Shown here: piece by piece, positions 1-11,506 of the stretch
How positions within the stretch are numbered: the first letter of the stretch is position 1
Layout of the letters: the number at the start of each line of letters is the position of its first letter
Assembly: GCA_002118135.1 (NCBI GenBank)
Contig: BDIU01000414.1
Coordinates: 23,538-87,537 of the forward strand
DNA length: 64,000 nt
Direction of reading: 5' to 3'
Origin: Trebouxia sp. TZW2008
Taxonomy: Eukaryota; Chlorophyta; Trebouxiophyceae; Trebouxiales; Trebouxiaceae
Notes under the pieces: generated by a model
Database searches by the model: none
What the model was told of the DNA's origin: nothing
Seen by the model: the letters and a program-made list of their open reading frames with translations, nothing else
Program-made: the position numbers and the translations under genes

Positions 1-650
1 GCCTAAATGCTGAATCATAAGACACTCCCGTAACAAAAATCAAATTTTAAATCTTTCTTAGGGCTTTTGCAAACCTAGCGCCCAAAAGCCAATGAACTAT
101 AACGTCAGGGTGTCATGACAGGCTGACAAGGCATTCAAGCCATGCTGAATATGCTTCACTTCACTGCAACATTGTTCTGCTGACCTGTCACCTGATAGAG
201 CATTTTTGTGAAAATGGCCAATTCTTCACTTGACTCAAGCTGCTCTGTCAAGGAGTTGTTGGGTCAGACTCATTGCGGCAAAATCAGCTTAGCTAGTCTC
301 GCTATGCCTGTGCAGACTTAAGGGGTGCCGTCCTGGATGCTTGTCTTGCAGCCATAGTCAGCATTGTTTTGTCATAACAATGCATGCCCTGTATCACTGC
401 ACAGAGTGTACATAGGCTCTGCAGCAACGCTTATGAGAGCACTGCTATAAAACCTGTATGCACTCATGCATGGCTTGCAGAGGGTGCATGCAGAACATAT
501 CCAACGGAGTGATGTCAAAGCAAATTCTTATGCAGTATAGGAACCCACATAGTCATGGACAATGTCCATGCGTTGGTGCTCCAGACAATGTCAGCCACCA
601 TGGACTGTGGAAAACTCTTGTTCAGAGAGCCCGGATGCAATGGCTTTGTA
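1..650. other. no gene recognised
   Basis: I see no conserved protein segment, RNA gene or clear repeat here. The short open frames show no family resemblance and no paired splice signals. Confidence 0.4.
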
Positions 651-816
651 TTGTAGTCTCTCGATAACGCTTGCATTGGCTACCAAGGGAAATGTCCTTA
701 CATTGAATTGTCCTTTCTCAGAAGTACCACTGTAGTCAGAATGCAGTGCTTGATTTCCAGTTGCATTGTCCTTACATCAAGAATGTCCTTATATCAAGTG
801 TCTTGAGAGATTACTG
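651..816 (-). mobile_element. pogo/Emigrant-like MITE, copy 1
   Basis: A ~166-bp non-coding element flanked by TA on both sides (649-650 and 817-818). Read on the minus strand it starts CAGTAATCTCTC and carries the internal GTAAGGACA-type motifs and a central CTGCATTCTGACT block that recur in the other copies of the window. There is no transposase, so it would depend on an element elsewhere. The terminal CAGTA with TA target site resembles Tc1/mariner-pogo MITEs such as Emigrant; the family assignment is inference. Confidence 0.7.
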
Positions 817-1452
817 TAAGCAGTCCTAATGAGCTTGCCGCCATCCAACATGAACAAGTTGAAGATGTTTGCACTGTAACAAAGCATGTGCTGCAGTTCT
901 GCATCAAGTCACGGTGAACTTCAGCATCTTGTCTGAGCAGCGTGCAAAATTTGCAACAACCTTGAACCCGGATCCGTGCAACTGCAGACAATGCATCAGC
1001 TACAGTGTGTGCTGTGGCTCTTGTGCTTCTGCAGTTTTGAGCTACGGGTGCAAGCCCTTGCAACCTTTGTATGCCGCTGTTTTGCTGTCACAGGCTGCAT
1101 CACATTTGGATCTCGTCTGCAAATGCTGTTGCTTGCAACGTCCTTCATGTGAACATTGTGCTTGCTTCCAATGCTGTCATCTCCGTGAGCAGTGTTGCAG
1201 TTTGCAACACGCATCCTGAAATCAATGTGCACCTAGTAAATCCGGGGTTGCAGCCTAAATTGGCAATTCTGTTGAAAACGCTGCAAACTCCAGCAATGCT
1301 GCTCTCCTTTCATAAGATCCTCTTCTTTTCTTCTCCTTTCATAATTCCTGACTGACGAGTCGCCCAATGACTTGTGCAACTGTGCCTCAGCAAGCCAGAC
1401 ATTGCTTGTGTCATCTCTGGTCCGGCTCTTCAGTGCTTGTGTGAGTACAATT
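817..1452. other. no gene recognised
   Basis: Overlapping open frames on both strands are cysteine- and histidine-rich in a way typical of translated non-coding sequence. Nothing resembles a known protein; the right edge may contain one decayed unit of the satellite that follows. Confidence 0.35.
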
Positions 1453-3900
1453 GCATGAAATGCCAAGTCATTGGTCCACATGGTCTGCAGCATTACTGAG
1501 AGGGACTCATGTGGGCTTGTTGGTCAGCAATGCTCATCAGTTGCTGTGGTCTAGTCTCTTCAGTGCTGCCGGAAAATGTTGTGTAAGCACTGGAGAGTAC
1601 AGGTGGCAGTGCCTGTGTGAGCACTGCTGCATGACATGCAAGTAGTGAGTCCTGTCTGGGATGCAGCATGACTGAGCTGGACTCGGTATGTGTATTGTTC
1701 AACATAAGCACCAGTTGCTCAAAGAGCCTTGGCCCAAACTATGTTGAGTCTTGTAGAAGCACTCAGGAAGTAGAGTCGTCAGCGCCTGAGAGGTACTGTT
1801 GCAGGACATGCAAGTAGCCAGTCCAGTATGGGATGTGAAGTTATTGAGAGGGGTTTGTTTTGCTTGTTGTCCAACAATACTCATTGGCTGTTAGACCCGT
1901 TTTGTCTCAGTGCTGCTGCGAATCTGTATAGGTACTGAGACAAGGGCGCTTAACGCCTGAGTGAGCACTGTTGCATGACGTTTCAGCAGTTGGTCCTGTA
2001 TGGGGTCCAGCTTTACTGAGACAGAGTTGTTCTGCAAATTGTCTGACAATGCTCACTGGTTGCTGCGGGACGCTCTTTTTGGTGCTGCTGATATACTCTA
2101 TGTAAGCACTGAAGAGAAGGTTTCTCAGCACCTGTGTGAGTACTGTTACATGATCTGCAAGCAGTTGGTCCTGTATGGGGTCCAGCTTTAATGAGAGGAG
2201 ATTGTTCAGCTTGTTCTTCAATAAAGCTCGTTGGTTGATCAGGGAACAACTCTTTGAGTCTGCTGATAGACTACGTGTGAGCACTGGAGAGAAAAGTTGC
2301 CAGCACCTGAGGAATCACTGTTGCATGCCATGCAAGCATTTTGTCTTTGATAGCATGCACATTACTGAGAGGGACTTGTTCTGCTTGTTGTAAAAAAATA
2401 CTCATTGGTCGCTCACAATTGCTTGTTTGTTTGTGCCCTGTGACGTCAATCGCAAGAATGTACGCCTCAGCTAGTGAGTTGAGTGAATCTGAGGGTGTCT
2501 GCAGCTGAGATTGTGCTGAAGCTGTCTGTGCTGTCTGCTGCGCTGCTCACAGTTGTTTGTTTCAGTGCTGCTGATGCACCTTGCACAAGCACTCAGACAA
2601 AGGCTCTTAGCGCCCAAGTGAGGGTTGCTGCATGACCTGCAAGCAGTTGGTCCTGTATGAATGCAGCATCTGAAAAAGGGACACATTCTGCTTGCTGCCT
2701 GACATGAGCACCAGGTGCTCATAGGCCCTCTTCCTATTGCTGCTGACAAAATGTTGGGAAAGCATCAGGTAAAGGGCTCTGTAGCACCTGCATGCGTGCT
2801 GTCGCATCACATGCAAGCAGTTGGTCCTGTACAGGATGCAGCATTGTCAAGAGGGTCTCATTTTGCATGTTCACTAATGCTCATCGGTTGCTTACAAACT
2901 ACATCTTTGCGGTGCTTACACAGTGTTGATCAGCAGCACCAGAGATGACCAAAGATAAGCACTGTGTAAGTAGCGCAGAGGTAGTTCGTCAGCGCCTATG
3001 TGAGTGCTGATGCATCACATGCAAGCAGTTGGTCCTGTACAGACTGCAGCAGTATTGAGAGGGTTTCATTCTGCATGTTGTTCCCTAACGCCCATCAGTC
3101 GCTCAAGATTGTCATGTTTGGTGCTGCTGATAAACGCTGTGTAAGCACTACAGAGAAAGGCTCCTCAGCACCTGTGTGCGTACTGTTAGATGATCTGCAA
3201 GCTGTTGGATGCAGCATCTTGGAAAGGGACACATCCTGCTTGCTGTCTTTCAAACGCACCAGGTGCTCAGAGGCCCTCATCATGTTGCTGCTGACAAACT
3301 TTGTATGAGCATCAGGTAAAGGGCTCTTGAGCATGAGTGCTGTTACATGACTTGCAAGAAGTTGACCCTATACAGGATGCAGCAGGAGTGAGAGGGAACT
3401 GTTCTGCATATTGTCTGACAATGCTCACTGGTTGCTAAAGAACCTGTTTTTTGGTGCTGCTGAGATACTCTATGTAAGCACTGCAGAGAAGATTTCTTAG
3501 CATCTGTGTGAGGACTGTTACATGATCTGCAAGCAGTTGGTCCTGTATGGGGTCCAGCTTTACTGAGACAAAATTGTTCTGCTTGTTGTCCAATAATGCT
3601 CATTGGTTGATCAGGTAACATGTCTTCAATGCTGCTGATAGACTGTGTGTGAGCACTGCAGAGAAGATTTGCCAGCACATGAGGGATGACTGTACATGAT
3701 CTGCAAAGCTGTTGGCCCTGTACGCGATGCAGCTTTCCTGAGAGGGACTGGTTCTGCTTGTTGTCAAACAGTGCTCACTGTCTGCTGAGCTCTTTCAGTT
3801 CTGGTGCTATTTGATAGATGTGTGCACAAGCACTGGGACGAAGGCTTTCAGCGACTGAGTGAGCATTTTTTCATGACGTGCAAGAAGTTGGTTCTGTCAG
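1453..3900. repeat. ~172-bp satellite-like tandem array
   Basis: A landmark of the form GCATGACNTGCAAGCAG recurs near 1453, 1631, 1801, 1971, 2149, 2323, 2631, 2803, 3011, 3186, 3345, 3520, 3694 and 3871. Most spacings are 159-178 bp; the 308-bp and 208-bp gaps look like a lost landmark and an insertion. Each unit continues with TTGGTCCTGTATGGG, an ACTGAGAGGGACT segment, a TGCTCATTGGTTGCT segment and a TAAGCACTG...GAAGG segment. Copies differ strongly, so the array is old. Open frames across it are by-products of the repeat. Confidence 0.85.
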
Positions 3901-5640
3901 GCAAGCTTCCCAAGCTCTGCTCATGTTCAGACATCATTGAAGAAAGGATCCAAGACATCACGTGGAGTACCCAATTTAGAAAATTAAGTTAGTAGTCAGT
4001 TGAGGCTTTGGTTGCATCCCAAAAGATTGCCTCAGATTCTAATACTCTGTCACAGCTGATTGTCCAATTGGCAAGCATAGTTGCCAAGGCAGAGCCAGCG
4101 GTTTCCCAGTTGCTGTGCTGTTGCTCAATCAGACTTGTGTGCGTGTGTTGGCAAGCTTGCAGCACATTGACTGCTATCATTTTGCTTCCTTCCTGTTGTG
4201 AGTCACGATACCAGACCCTGGTTCTGAGACATCTTATCAGGGGAGCTTCCTCACACAAGGGTAGGCTACCAAGTAGCCTGTGGGTAGTATGTCCCTGCTC
4301 ACAATCGGCAGTGCAGGAACAGAATGCTGTTTGCTTCCTGCAAATCTTCAATGCCAGCTGTTGCACCCTCAGAGTTTCTTCTGGCGGTCAAACTTTCAGC
4401 ATGACCTGGCCGCAAGAAGAAGATGCTGAGGCTATGGCTGGCGATTGGTTTTTTGAAATTCTGGTGTTGCAAAGGAGGTGCTGTGGCTGAAACCTCAGTG
4501 TGCATGTGGCTTGCAAGTGCAAGGCAACTCCTTGGGTTAGGGTTCAGGGTTTTTAGGGTTTTAGGGTTTAGGGTTTAGGTTCTAAAACAATCTGCAACTC
4601 CAGTAAGGCAACTCCTTGGGACATGCCACAAAGCAACCTCAAGCTTTGAGGTGGAGCATCTGTTGAGTCATGCTAGCTTGCAGTCACAGGCTGTGAGGTG
4701 ATTTGTGCCTTGAGAAAATCTGCATTGCATCAACAAACTGTCAGTTGAAGCATCCTCCAAGGTGCGTCGCATTGCAGCGATGGGTATTTGGGATGAAATG
4801 TGCTTAACACATGGCATTGCCGCTTTGTAATGATAGGCTCCAAAACAAGACGTGTTTTGTCTCCGTTCTACAAGCAGTCAGGCATTGGTATTGAGACCCT
4901 GCACATAACAGCACTGATTAACGGCATGTACTGGCAGTGGAGCAGTGCTGTTACTAGTGTTGCATGGGACGGCGCAAGGAGCTTGCCTGCAGTCAATGCA
5001 TCATCTCCTACAGCATGGGAAAGGATCATGCTGTCGCCTGCACTGATGCATGACCTGCAATTCATGGCTTCAGGCACTAAGTCTTTTGTCATGGCAACGT
5101 GACAGTGGATGCTCAAACTACTTTTTCACAACATGCAGTGCTGCCAGCACAAGTCGTTCTGACAAATGCCTCAATGTAGCTTGTCAGGGTTTTGCCTGTG
5201 ATCCAAATGAATTGCAAAAGCTTCTCTGCACGCGGGCAAACCCGACACAACTCTTAGCAGTTTGTGAGTCTTTCAGGGTCTTGTCTTGGTCGACTACTTG
5301 GAGAAGGAAAGTCTGCCAGCAGTCATCAGCAGTCAGCAGTAACCAGTTTTGAAGAGCATGTGCTACCTGATTGGCTCAAACTTGCTGATGCATGTTGGCT
5401 GCAAACTCTGCCAGTCATGCAAAAAGGCTTTCAGGCAGGCCCATTGGTACTCAGTGTTTCTCAACACGCAGCAGCTGTTGCAAAGGCAGAAGCATTGGTT
5501 ATCAGTAAGCCTGGAATGAAACCATCATCTACATTTCTCAACAAGAAGGCATCCTTGCTGCTGCTGAAGCTGCCTCATTTGCAAAGACCACGGCTTGACA
5601 ACTGCTTGTAAAGCTTTTGCTGCTTGAGTGAGTGAACGTT
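3901..5640. other. unassigned region, no gene recognised
   Basis: Apart from the telomere-like tract at 4534-4581 I find no recognisable feature. Open frames at 4008-4490 (+) and 5264-5611 (+) lack conserved motifs. The missing N-terminal exons of the CWF19L1-like gene could lie here, but I could not locate the metallophosphatase-like domain or a CWFC-type zinc motif. Confidence 0.3.
4534..4581 (+). repeat. interstitial TTTAGGG telomere-like tract
   Basis: About 48 bp consist of degenerate TTAGGG/TTTTAGGG/TTTAGGG units, the last three being close to the plant and green-algal telomere heptamer. It is bracketed by near-identical copies of GCAAGGCAACTCCTTGGG (about 4518 and 4602). This is an interstitial tract, not a chromosome end, since genes continue to the right and unrelated DNA lies to the left. 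Confidence 0.8.
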
Positions 5641-6480
5641 TTGATCATGCACAAATGCACAAGCTCTGACATATATGTAATAGTGATCAGCTTGTGGAGT
5701 TTACAGACTGGTTCATCTGAACCCTTGACAGGCTGCCAACTGCTGCAGGAAACATCAGTGGTTGCTTCCAGAGCCTTGCAACTCTGCTGAAGCTGCTTTG
5801 GTCCCTAGCACTCCCACTTTACGACCGCTTGTAAATGTATTACTGCTTGAGTGGTAAAGCCCGTCGAGGGCTCAAGTGCCCAAGCTCTGAGATAGTAGTA
5901 GTGATCAGCTTGTTGAGGTTCCAGATTGGCCCTTCTGAAGCCTTGACAGACTGCTGACTGCAACAGTTAATGTCAGAATTTGGTTGCAGTTCCCTGCAGC
6001 AGCAGCAATCCAGTTGAGGCTGCATTGGTGACCGAAATTCCCGCTTCACAGCCGCTTGTAAGCGCGTTGATGCTTCAGCGCTCAAGCGCCTTGAGGGCTT
6101 GAACGGTCAAGCTCTGACATTTCCTGTAGTAGTGACCAGCTTGCTGAGGTTCCAGATTGTTTGGTCTGACACCTTGACAGGCTGCTGACTGCTGCAGGAA
6201 ATGTCAGAACTTGGTGCTGTCACACTGCAACCGCAGCAATTCTGCTGAAGCTGCTTTGGACATTGACATCCCCGCTTCACAACTGTTTGTGAGTGCATCT
6301 CTGCTTGAGTGAGCAAGCACCTTAAGGGTTGGATGTCCAAGCTCTGACATTCCCTGTAGTTGGCATCAGCTTATTGAGGTTCTGAAATTCTAGTCTGGAG
6401 CCCTTACAGATTGCTAACTGTTCCGGAGACGTCAGAACGTGGTGCCATTTCACCACAACAGCAGCAAGTGCTGAAGCAGA
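5640..6480. repeat. ~225-bp tandem repeat, four copies
   Basis: The segment GCTCTGACAT...GTGATCAGCTTG...GAGGTTCCAGATTG...CTTGACAGGCTGCTGACTGCTGCAGGAAATGTCAGAA recurs with its start near 5665, 5884, 6112 and 6341, giving periods of 219-229 bp. Each unit also carries a CAGCAGCAAT...CTGCTGAAGCTGC segment and a CGCTTGTAAGTGC segment. No coding potential is recognised. Confidence 0.85.
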
Positions 6481-6856
6481 AAGCACCGTTTTCCAGGCTG
6501 CCTACAAAGCATTAATAAATGACCAGGCAATGCTCACATCAAGAACCATGAAATAGTGACAGCAGAAGGAACAACACTGAGCTGCAATTTGCTGAAGCCT
6601 TCTAATCTGATTCTTGCAGCACTAATGCATGATCACAATCTGAGCAGCATCGGCATAAGCAGCAAGCACGGAGGAAAATTTGCTGTAGCACATCAAACAC
6701 ACAGACTGTCACACAGACCTGGGGATCCCAGGGCAGGATGCGCAGGGTAATTGTATATGTGTGCCAGTATGTTTTTGATATGACTCTGCATGAATTCACT
6801 GAAGCACCTCACGGACACATCTGTGAGTTGATACTTTTCGTACAGAGGCTCATGGT

Positions 6857-7210
6857 CTTGACATGAAGGTATATGGGTGCAGGGGAGGAGTGCTAATGTG
6901 CAATGGAACAAGGGGTCTTCAACAGGGCAACACTGTAAAATTTATACAAAACATATGTTCCCAAAATGAACTTTGAGCCTGTGTGATTCCCACAGGGTTA
7001 CATGAATCTTGACATATCAAAGTGTGTATGCAGGGGAGGAGTGCTACTGTGCAATGGACAAGGATGCAGTCAATGGGCGGCACTTGCTGCTGCTGCCCAT
7101 CGTGCACTTCGCCAGCAGTCTGGCCTGCAGTGAAAACGCCTTGGCCGAGATGCAGCGCTACACTTCTGCTCTCAAGGCCTGCGCTCCCTCACCTTACAAA
7201 GACATTTGTG
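6857..7210 (+). repeat. decayed tandem copies of a CWF19L1 exon
   Basis: Three tandem copies of one exon with its intron end lie at about 6857, 7012 and 7245. Copy 1 reads GGGAGGAGTGCTAATGTG after its CAG and so has an in-frame TAA where the others have TAC. Copy 2 (exon part from 7034) is open and 85-90% like copy 3 in protein, but its natural donor CACAG|GTGTGG is lost; the next usable donor, GTGAGC at 7208, would leave a different phase. Copy 3 is used in the gene model. Confidence 0.75.
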
Positions 7211-7265
7211 AGCCTGTATGATACATAGACCAGCGCAACTGCAACATGTCTGAGTGTGTACGCAG

Positions 7266-10200
7266 GGGAGGAGTGCTACTGTGCAATGGACAAGGGTGCC
7301 ATCAACGGGTCGCATGTGCTGCTGCTGCCCATCGAGCACTTTGCCAGCAGCTTGGCTTGCAGTGAGAACATCTGGGCAGAAATGCAGCGCTACCTCTCTG
7401 CCTTGAAGGCTTGCGCGGCCTCACAGGTGTGGTTCAGACTGTGACCCAGATGCCTTTTACAGTCTCAGCAGCATACAATTTGACACTTCTGATGCCATTG
7501 CAATGATGATAGTCAACAGCAGCACAACAGCATCTGTGGCATACAAGTATGGTGTACTGGGTCATGTCATAAGGCAGTCGGTCTTTTCGTTTTGTAGACC
7601 ACATTGCCACAAAGGGCAAGCAGATTGCACTGAATTGCAGCCAGTGCAATTTTCTGCTGGCTCATTTTGACTTGCGGACACATATAGAAGCTATGTTTTA
7701 CTGCGAGACTGCAGTGAGCTAGGCAGCTATAGTGCACGCGCTGCTCAAGTTTGCATGTAATGTTCTGGCAACATGCAGTATGTGCTGACTGATGCTGCAT
7801 GCTTGCTGCTTGATGCTTGCCAGTCCAAGCTGGTACTGGCTGTGTGTGCACTTCTGCTGAGTTCTGCTGAATGCATGCCACGTCAACCTGAGATGGGTTG
7901 TCACCATGGGTCATGACTGTGGGTTGGCCGAGTGCTGCCTGCTGCTTGTCCATGTCCACCTAGTACATGTGTTGGACAGTGTAATCAATTATTGAGTGCT
8001 GACGGTTGCCTGGCATCTCAAAAAGACATGGGTCATGACCATGGACTGTGGCCGTGTGGGTGCTGACTGCTGCCTGATGCATGTCATGTCAAAGTGCACA
8101 TGGGTTGTGGCCATGGGCTATGGTCTTGTGGATGACAACTGATCCTCAGTGCCTGGCATGTCAAGCTGACACGAAATGTGCCATGCTGACTGCAGGGCAA
8201 GGAGATGATTGCCTTTGAGCGGCACCTGAGCCTGACCAAGCGGGGCGGCAACCACTGCCACATCAACGTCATCTTCATACCAGCATCAGCAGCTGCAAGG
8301 GCCAAGCAGGTGAGCGTTGTGTGCAATTCATCTTTTCTTGCACATTTTTGTCAGCATCCAAAGATAGGTAGTTTGCATCAGCAGCTGCAATGAACAAGCA
8401 GGTGAGCATTGTGTGCATTCCATCATTTCTTGTACAATTGCAGCAGCATCCAAAGAGAGGTAGTTTGCATCAGCAGATGCAGTGAGCAAGCAAGGTAACG
8501 TCATGTGCTATTTGCAATTTGTCTGCACTCCCAGGATGATGCACAGCACAATACTGTAAACTCTCTTGGTAAGGACAGTCTTGATGTAAGGACAGCGCCG
8601 TTGATAACAACTCCCTGCATTCTGATTGCAGTGGTCCCTCTGAGTAAGGACAATTTGCTGTAAGGACAAACCTTTTGGTAAACAAAGCAGTCGCTACAAA
8701 GAGAGTATACTGTGATAGCAAGAACTTGAATGCTTGGTCACACTTTCCAGCACATGTGCTAGGTGCGTGTTGCCCAAATCACAGCACTACGACCTTACCA
8801 TCGTCTGCAACATCAGCTAGCGAATTCATCGACCTGACTGGGTTCATCCATAAGCAGCACACTGTTGCAAAATAGTTCTGAAAGCGTCAAAGTCATCTTG
8901 AGATGGTCAGCGAAGACCTTTATTGAGACGCCCACTTGCAGCGTCCAGCTTGATGGCTGTTGGCACTTTGAGTGATCCAGGAACTCATGTTTCATACAAT
9001 GGCAAACGTTCAGAATCTTGGCGCAACCCTCTGGTGAGGTGAAGCTCTCAATGGCAAAGCCTTCACTTGCGCCTGCAATGTCAGAAGCTATTGAGACATT
9101 GGAGGCGCAGTCAGCGAATCATGACGCCATCACATTGTGCCAATAGTGTCATGACCCAATACTATGTGTCAGTGCTACCAGATCATACGCTGCTTGGTCC
9201 TGACACCATCATACAGCAGATCAGTGTAACTCTGCTGAGTCAATGTGCACTGGGCGTTGAGGCGATGGTGCCCTCATAGACTTTCCAATGGAAGCGAAAT
9301 ACACCTTGATATGGTGCATTTGCAATCAGCAGACAAGTGGCTAGTGTCGTACAATCAAGCTGCTGTACATCCGAGCTGAGTCTTGCAAGATTTGTGACAC
9401 ATGCTTTGGCATCCAGCAGCTTGTCTTGTAAGCACCTGCTCCCTGGATGCTGCCTGCCTTGGCGCCTCCAAGAAGGACCTATATGCCACAAGTTGAGCAT
9501 GTTTCACAATGCAGACTGTAAGTTATCATTACCTGCCGCATCTTTTCTGCCCTTTTGTGCCGCTTTAGGGTCAAGATCAGGTTATCATTGCCACAAGCTG
9601 GCATGCTGTACTATGTAAGGAGCAAACAGCATGTCCACGCAGAGTCCATCTCTGTGTTGTAGCTTGCATATGGCATAGTTGGCAAAGAGCAATCTGAAGG
9701 CAATCTATCAAGCTGCCCGGGCTCAGGCTGGCCTGCTGTACAGCGCAAAGAGCATGCTAATGCATGATCAGGTTCCCTATTCTAGTCTGCATATGGCATG
9801 CATGTACATGCTGCTGACAAACACCCGTCTGATGGCATTCTATCAAGCTGCTCAGGCACAAGCTAGCATGCTGTGTCAAGTCAGGAGCAAACAACATGCC
9901 AATGGACAATCAAATTTCACGTTTGTTTAGCCTGTGTTCCAGCCTGCATGTTGCATGCATGTACATGCTGCTGACAAAAACTCATCTGCAGGCATTCTAT
10001 CAAGCTGCTCAGGCGCAAGGCTTTGACTTCAGCTACCTACCCAAGATAGAAGCCATAGCAGCACGCAAGCAGTTGGAAGAAGCTGTGGGGAAGAGGGAGT
10101 ACTTTCTAGCCCATTTGCCAGACGGCTCCAAGCTTGTGCACACCATCACTAGGGAAGAGCGGCACCCGATAGACTTTGGTAGACAAGTGGTGGCCCAGCT

Positions 10201-10969
10201 GGCTGGCACCCCTGATAGGTATGCAGCTGCAGTATTCAACTGCAGGTCATGCAGCTTGTTGCATGCTGGTGTGTCTTGCTGTGTGGCTAGCGTGCTCCAA
10301 GCTTGTGCACACTATCACAAGGGAGGAGTGCCATCAACAGGCTTTGGGTGCACAAATGGTAGCCCAGCTGGCCGGCATTCCTTATAGGTATGCAGCTGCA
10401 AGGTTCAAATGCAGGTCATGCAGATTGTTGCAAGTTGGTGTGTCTTGCTGTGTGGCTAGCTTGCTCCAAGTTTGTGCCGACAATCACAAGGGAGGAGTGC
10501 CATCAATAGTCTTTGGTCTACAAGCGGTGGCCCAGATGGCTGGCACTCCTGACAGATTTGCAACTCGGGAAATGCAATGATTTATGCAGCTTGTGGTATG
10601 TCGATGTGTCTTGCTGTGTAGCTAGCATGATGCAAAGATCTGTATCTGCACATTTTTGTGATTGCATTGGTACTAATACCATTGGTACCACCAGAGCTGT
10701 TTTCTGCGTCCCGATTGTGCGCTGACGTGTCTGCTGCATAATGCTTTTCTCCTTCTTTGTGTGTTACAGCAAGAGCGGGGAAGCAGTGTTTGTGGATCTG
10801 TGCCAAGACTGGCATATGGCATGATACATGTCAATTCATGTTTTGACAAAACGTTTTCTGGCTGCTCAGGGCTGACTGGAAAGCATGTGCATTAAAGAAG
10901 AAAGAAGAGATAGCCAGGACTGAGGCCTTCAAAGCCATCTTCCAGCCACATGATGTTGTCAATTCTTGA
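7266..10969 (+). CDS. CWF19L1: CWF19L1/Drn1-like protein, C-terminal exons
   Basis: The family (CWF19-like 1; yeast Drn1, lariat-debranching associated) acts in the nucleus in intron-lariat turnover. Exons 7266-7426, 8196-8309, 9992-10218 and 10870-10969 join in matching phases to about 200 residues ending in TGA. The first carries HVLLLPIEHFASSL, typical of the HIT-like CwfJ C-terminal domain 1. The second carries ERHLSLTKRGGNHCHINV, the motif following it. The third and fourth form the CwfJ domain 2, including FGRQVVAQLAGTPDR and ADWKACALKKKEEIA, close to the human C-terminus in order and length. The N-terminal metallophosphatase-like part and a CWFC motif were not found, so this is either partial or its 5' exons have diverged or lie further left. 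Introns are filled with tandem copies of the exon edges. Confidence 0.85.
7880..8175. repeat. ~90-130-bp degenerate tandem repeat in intron
   Basis: Segments of the type GGGTCATGACTGTGGGTTGGCCGAGTGCTGCCTGCTGC, GGGTCATGACCATGGACTGTGGCCGTGTGGGTGCTGACTGC and GGGTTGTGGCCATGGGCTATGG follow one another, each in part. It sits just before the second CWF19L1 exon. Confidence 0.55.
8284..8505 (+). repeat. triplicated exon end plus 5' splice site
   Basis: GCATCAGCAGCTGCAA...AAGCAGGTGAGC(G/A)TTGTGTGCA occurs at 8284 (the real exon end, donor at 8310), 8379 and, more decayed, 8471, a spacing of about 93 bp. The second copy keeps a perfect AG|GTGAGC donor, so two competing 5' splice sites exist. Confidence 0.75.
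8552..8713 (+). mobile_element. pogo/Emigrant-like MITE, copy 2
   Basis: It starts TACTGTAAACTCTC and ends GAGAGTATACTGTG, with internal GTAAGGACA motifs and the CTGCATTCTGATTGCAGTGG core shared by the family. It lies in the second long intron of the CWF19L1-like gene. Confidence 0.75.
9595..9991 (+). repeat. tandem copies of intron end and exon start
   Basis: The exon beginning AFYQAAQAQ (9992) is preceded by two imperfect copies of its start and upstream intron, encoding AIYQAARAQAG near 9702 and AFYQAAQAQAS near 9835. The intron part repeats GCATGCATGTACATGCTGCTGACAAA. Spacing is about 130-155 bp. The upstream copies are followed by unrelated sequence rather than the rest of the exon. Confidence 0.75.
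10130..10640 (+). repeat. ~168-bp triplication of exon end and donor
   Basis: CAAGCTTGTGCACACCATCAC recurs at about 10130, 10296 and 10466, followed in each copy by a GTGGCCCAGCTGGCTGGCACCCCTGATAG-like segment and a donor-like GTATGC. Only the first copy is in frame with the upstream exon; the second would encode VHTITREECHQQALG in another frame context and the third has lost the donor. Confidence 0.75.
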
Positions 10970-11506
10970 CGCAGTCCTTCTGAACTCTTGCCCATACTGG
11001 TCTGTTCTGACGCTTTTGGCAACCTGTTTAATTCTCGCCAAGTTGAGTTCAGCCTGTTGAATTAGCTGCATATACTTGGCTGAAGACCATTTGAGCTGTT
11101 TTACACAAGTTGAGCTGCGTTGAAACCCTCGTTGAATGGAGAGGCAGGCCATATGCAACTGGTATGCAGGCTGGCTGTACTTGTACTTCTGAAACAGGAT
11201 ACAATTTTAACTGCATCGTCTAGTCGTGCACTGAAAATGCTGTGTTTGTGCTGTTCGATCATCGTCTCGCTTTCACCATTACACGTTACGCTATGATCGC
11301 TAACGTCACAGCTCCAATCAAGGCTGTAACAGGTGATTGAGACCAACAAACGTCATGCAGGATTACTTGAAAACTTGCAGGAAATCAGCATATATTGATG
11401 CAGGCGATGATGCGCTTCACAATGCAGGTGATGTCCGAAAATGTTGCAATGCTTTTACTTTACACCACGGCAATTTGCTGTGAAAGCAGCAATTCCAGTG
11501 CCATCA
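10970..11506. other. tail-to-tail intergenic region
   Basis: Lies between the stop of the CWF19L1-like gene and the stop of CLPP4 on the other strand. No gene or repeat recognised; it should hold both 3' UTRs. Confidence 0.5.

Noticed and set aside
651..816. Could the MITE family be an RNA gene or CRISPR-like repeat
   Set aside because: Copies are dispersed, in both orientations, with terminal inverted repeats and TA flanks; there are no spacers or conserved secondary structure of a known RNA.
1907..2284. Longest open frames inside the satellite
   Set aside because: They follow the repeat period, occur on both strands and change with unit divergence.
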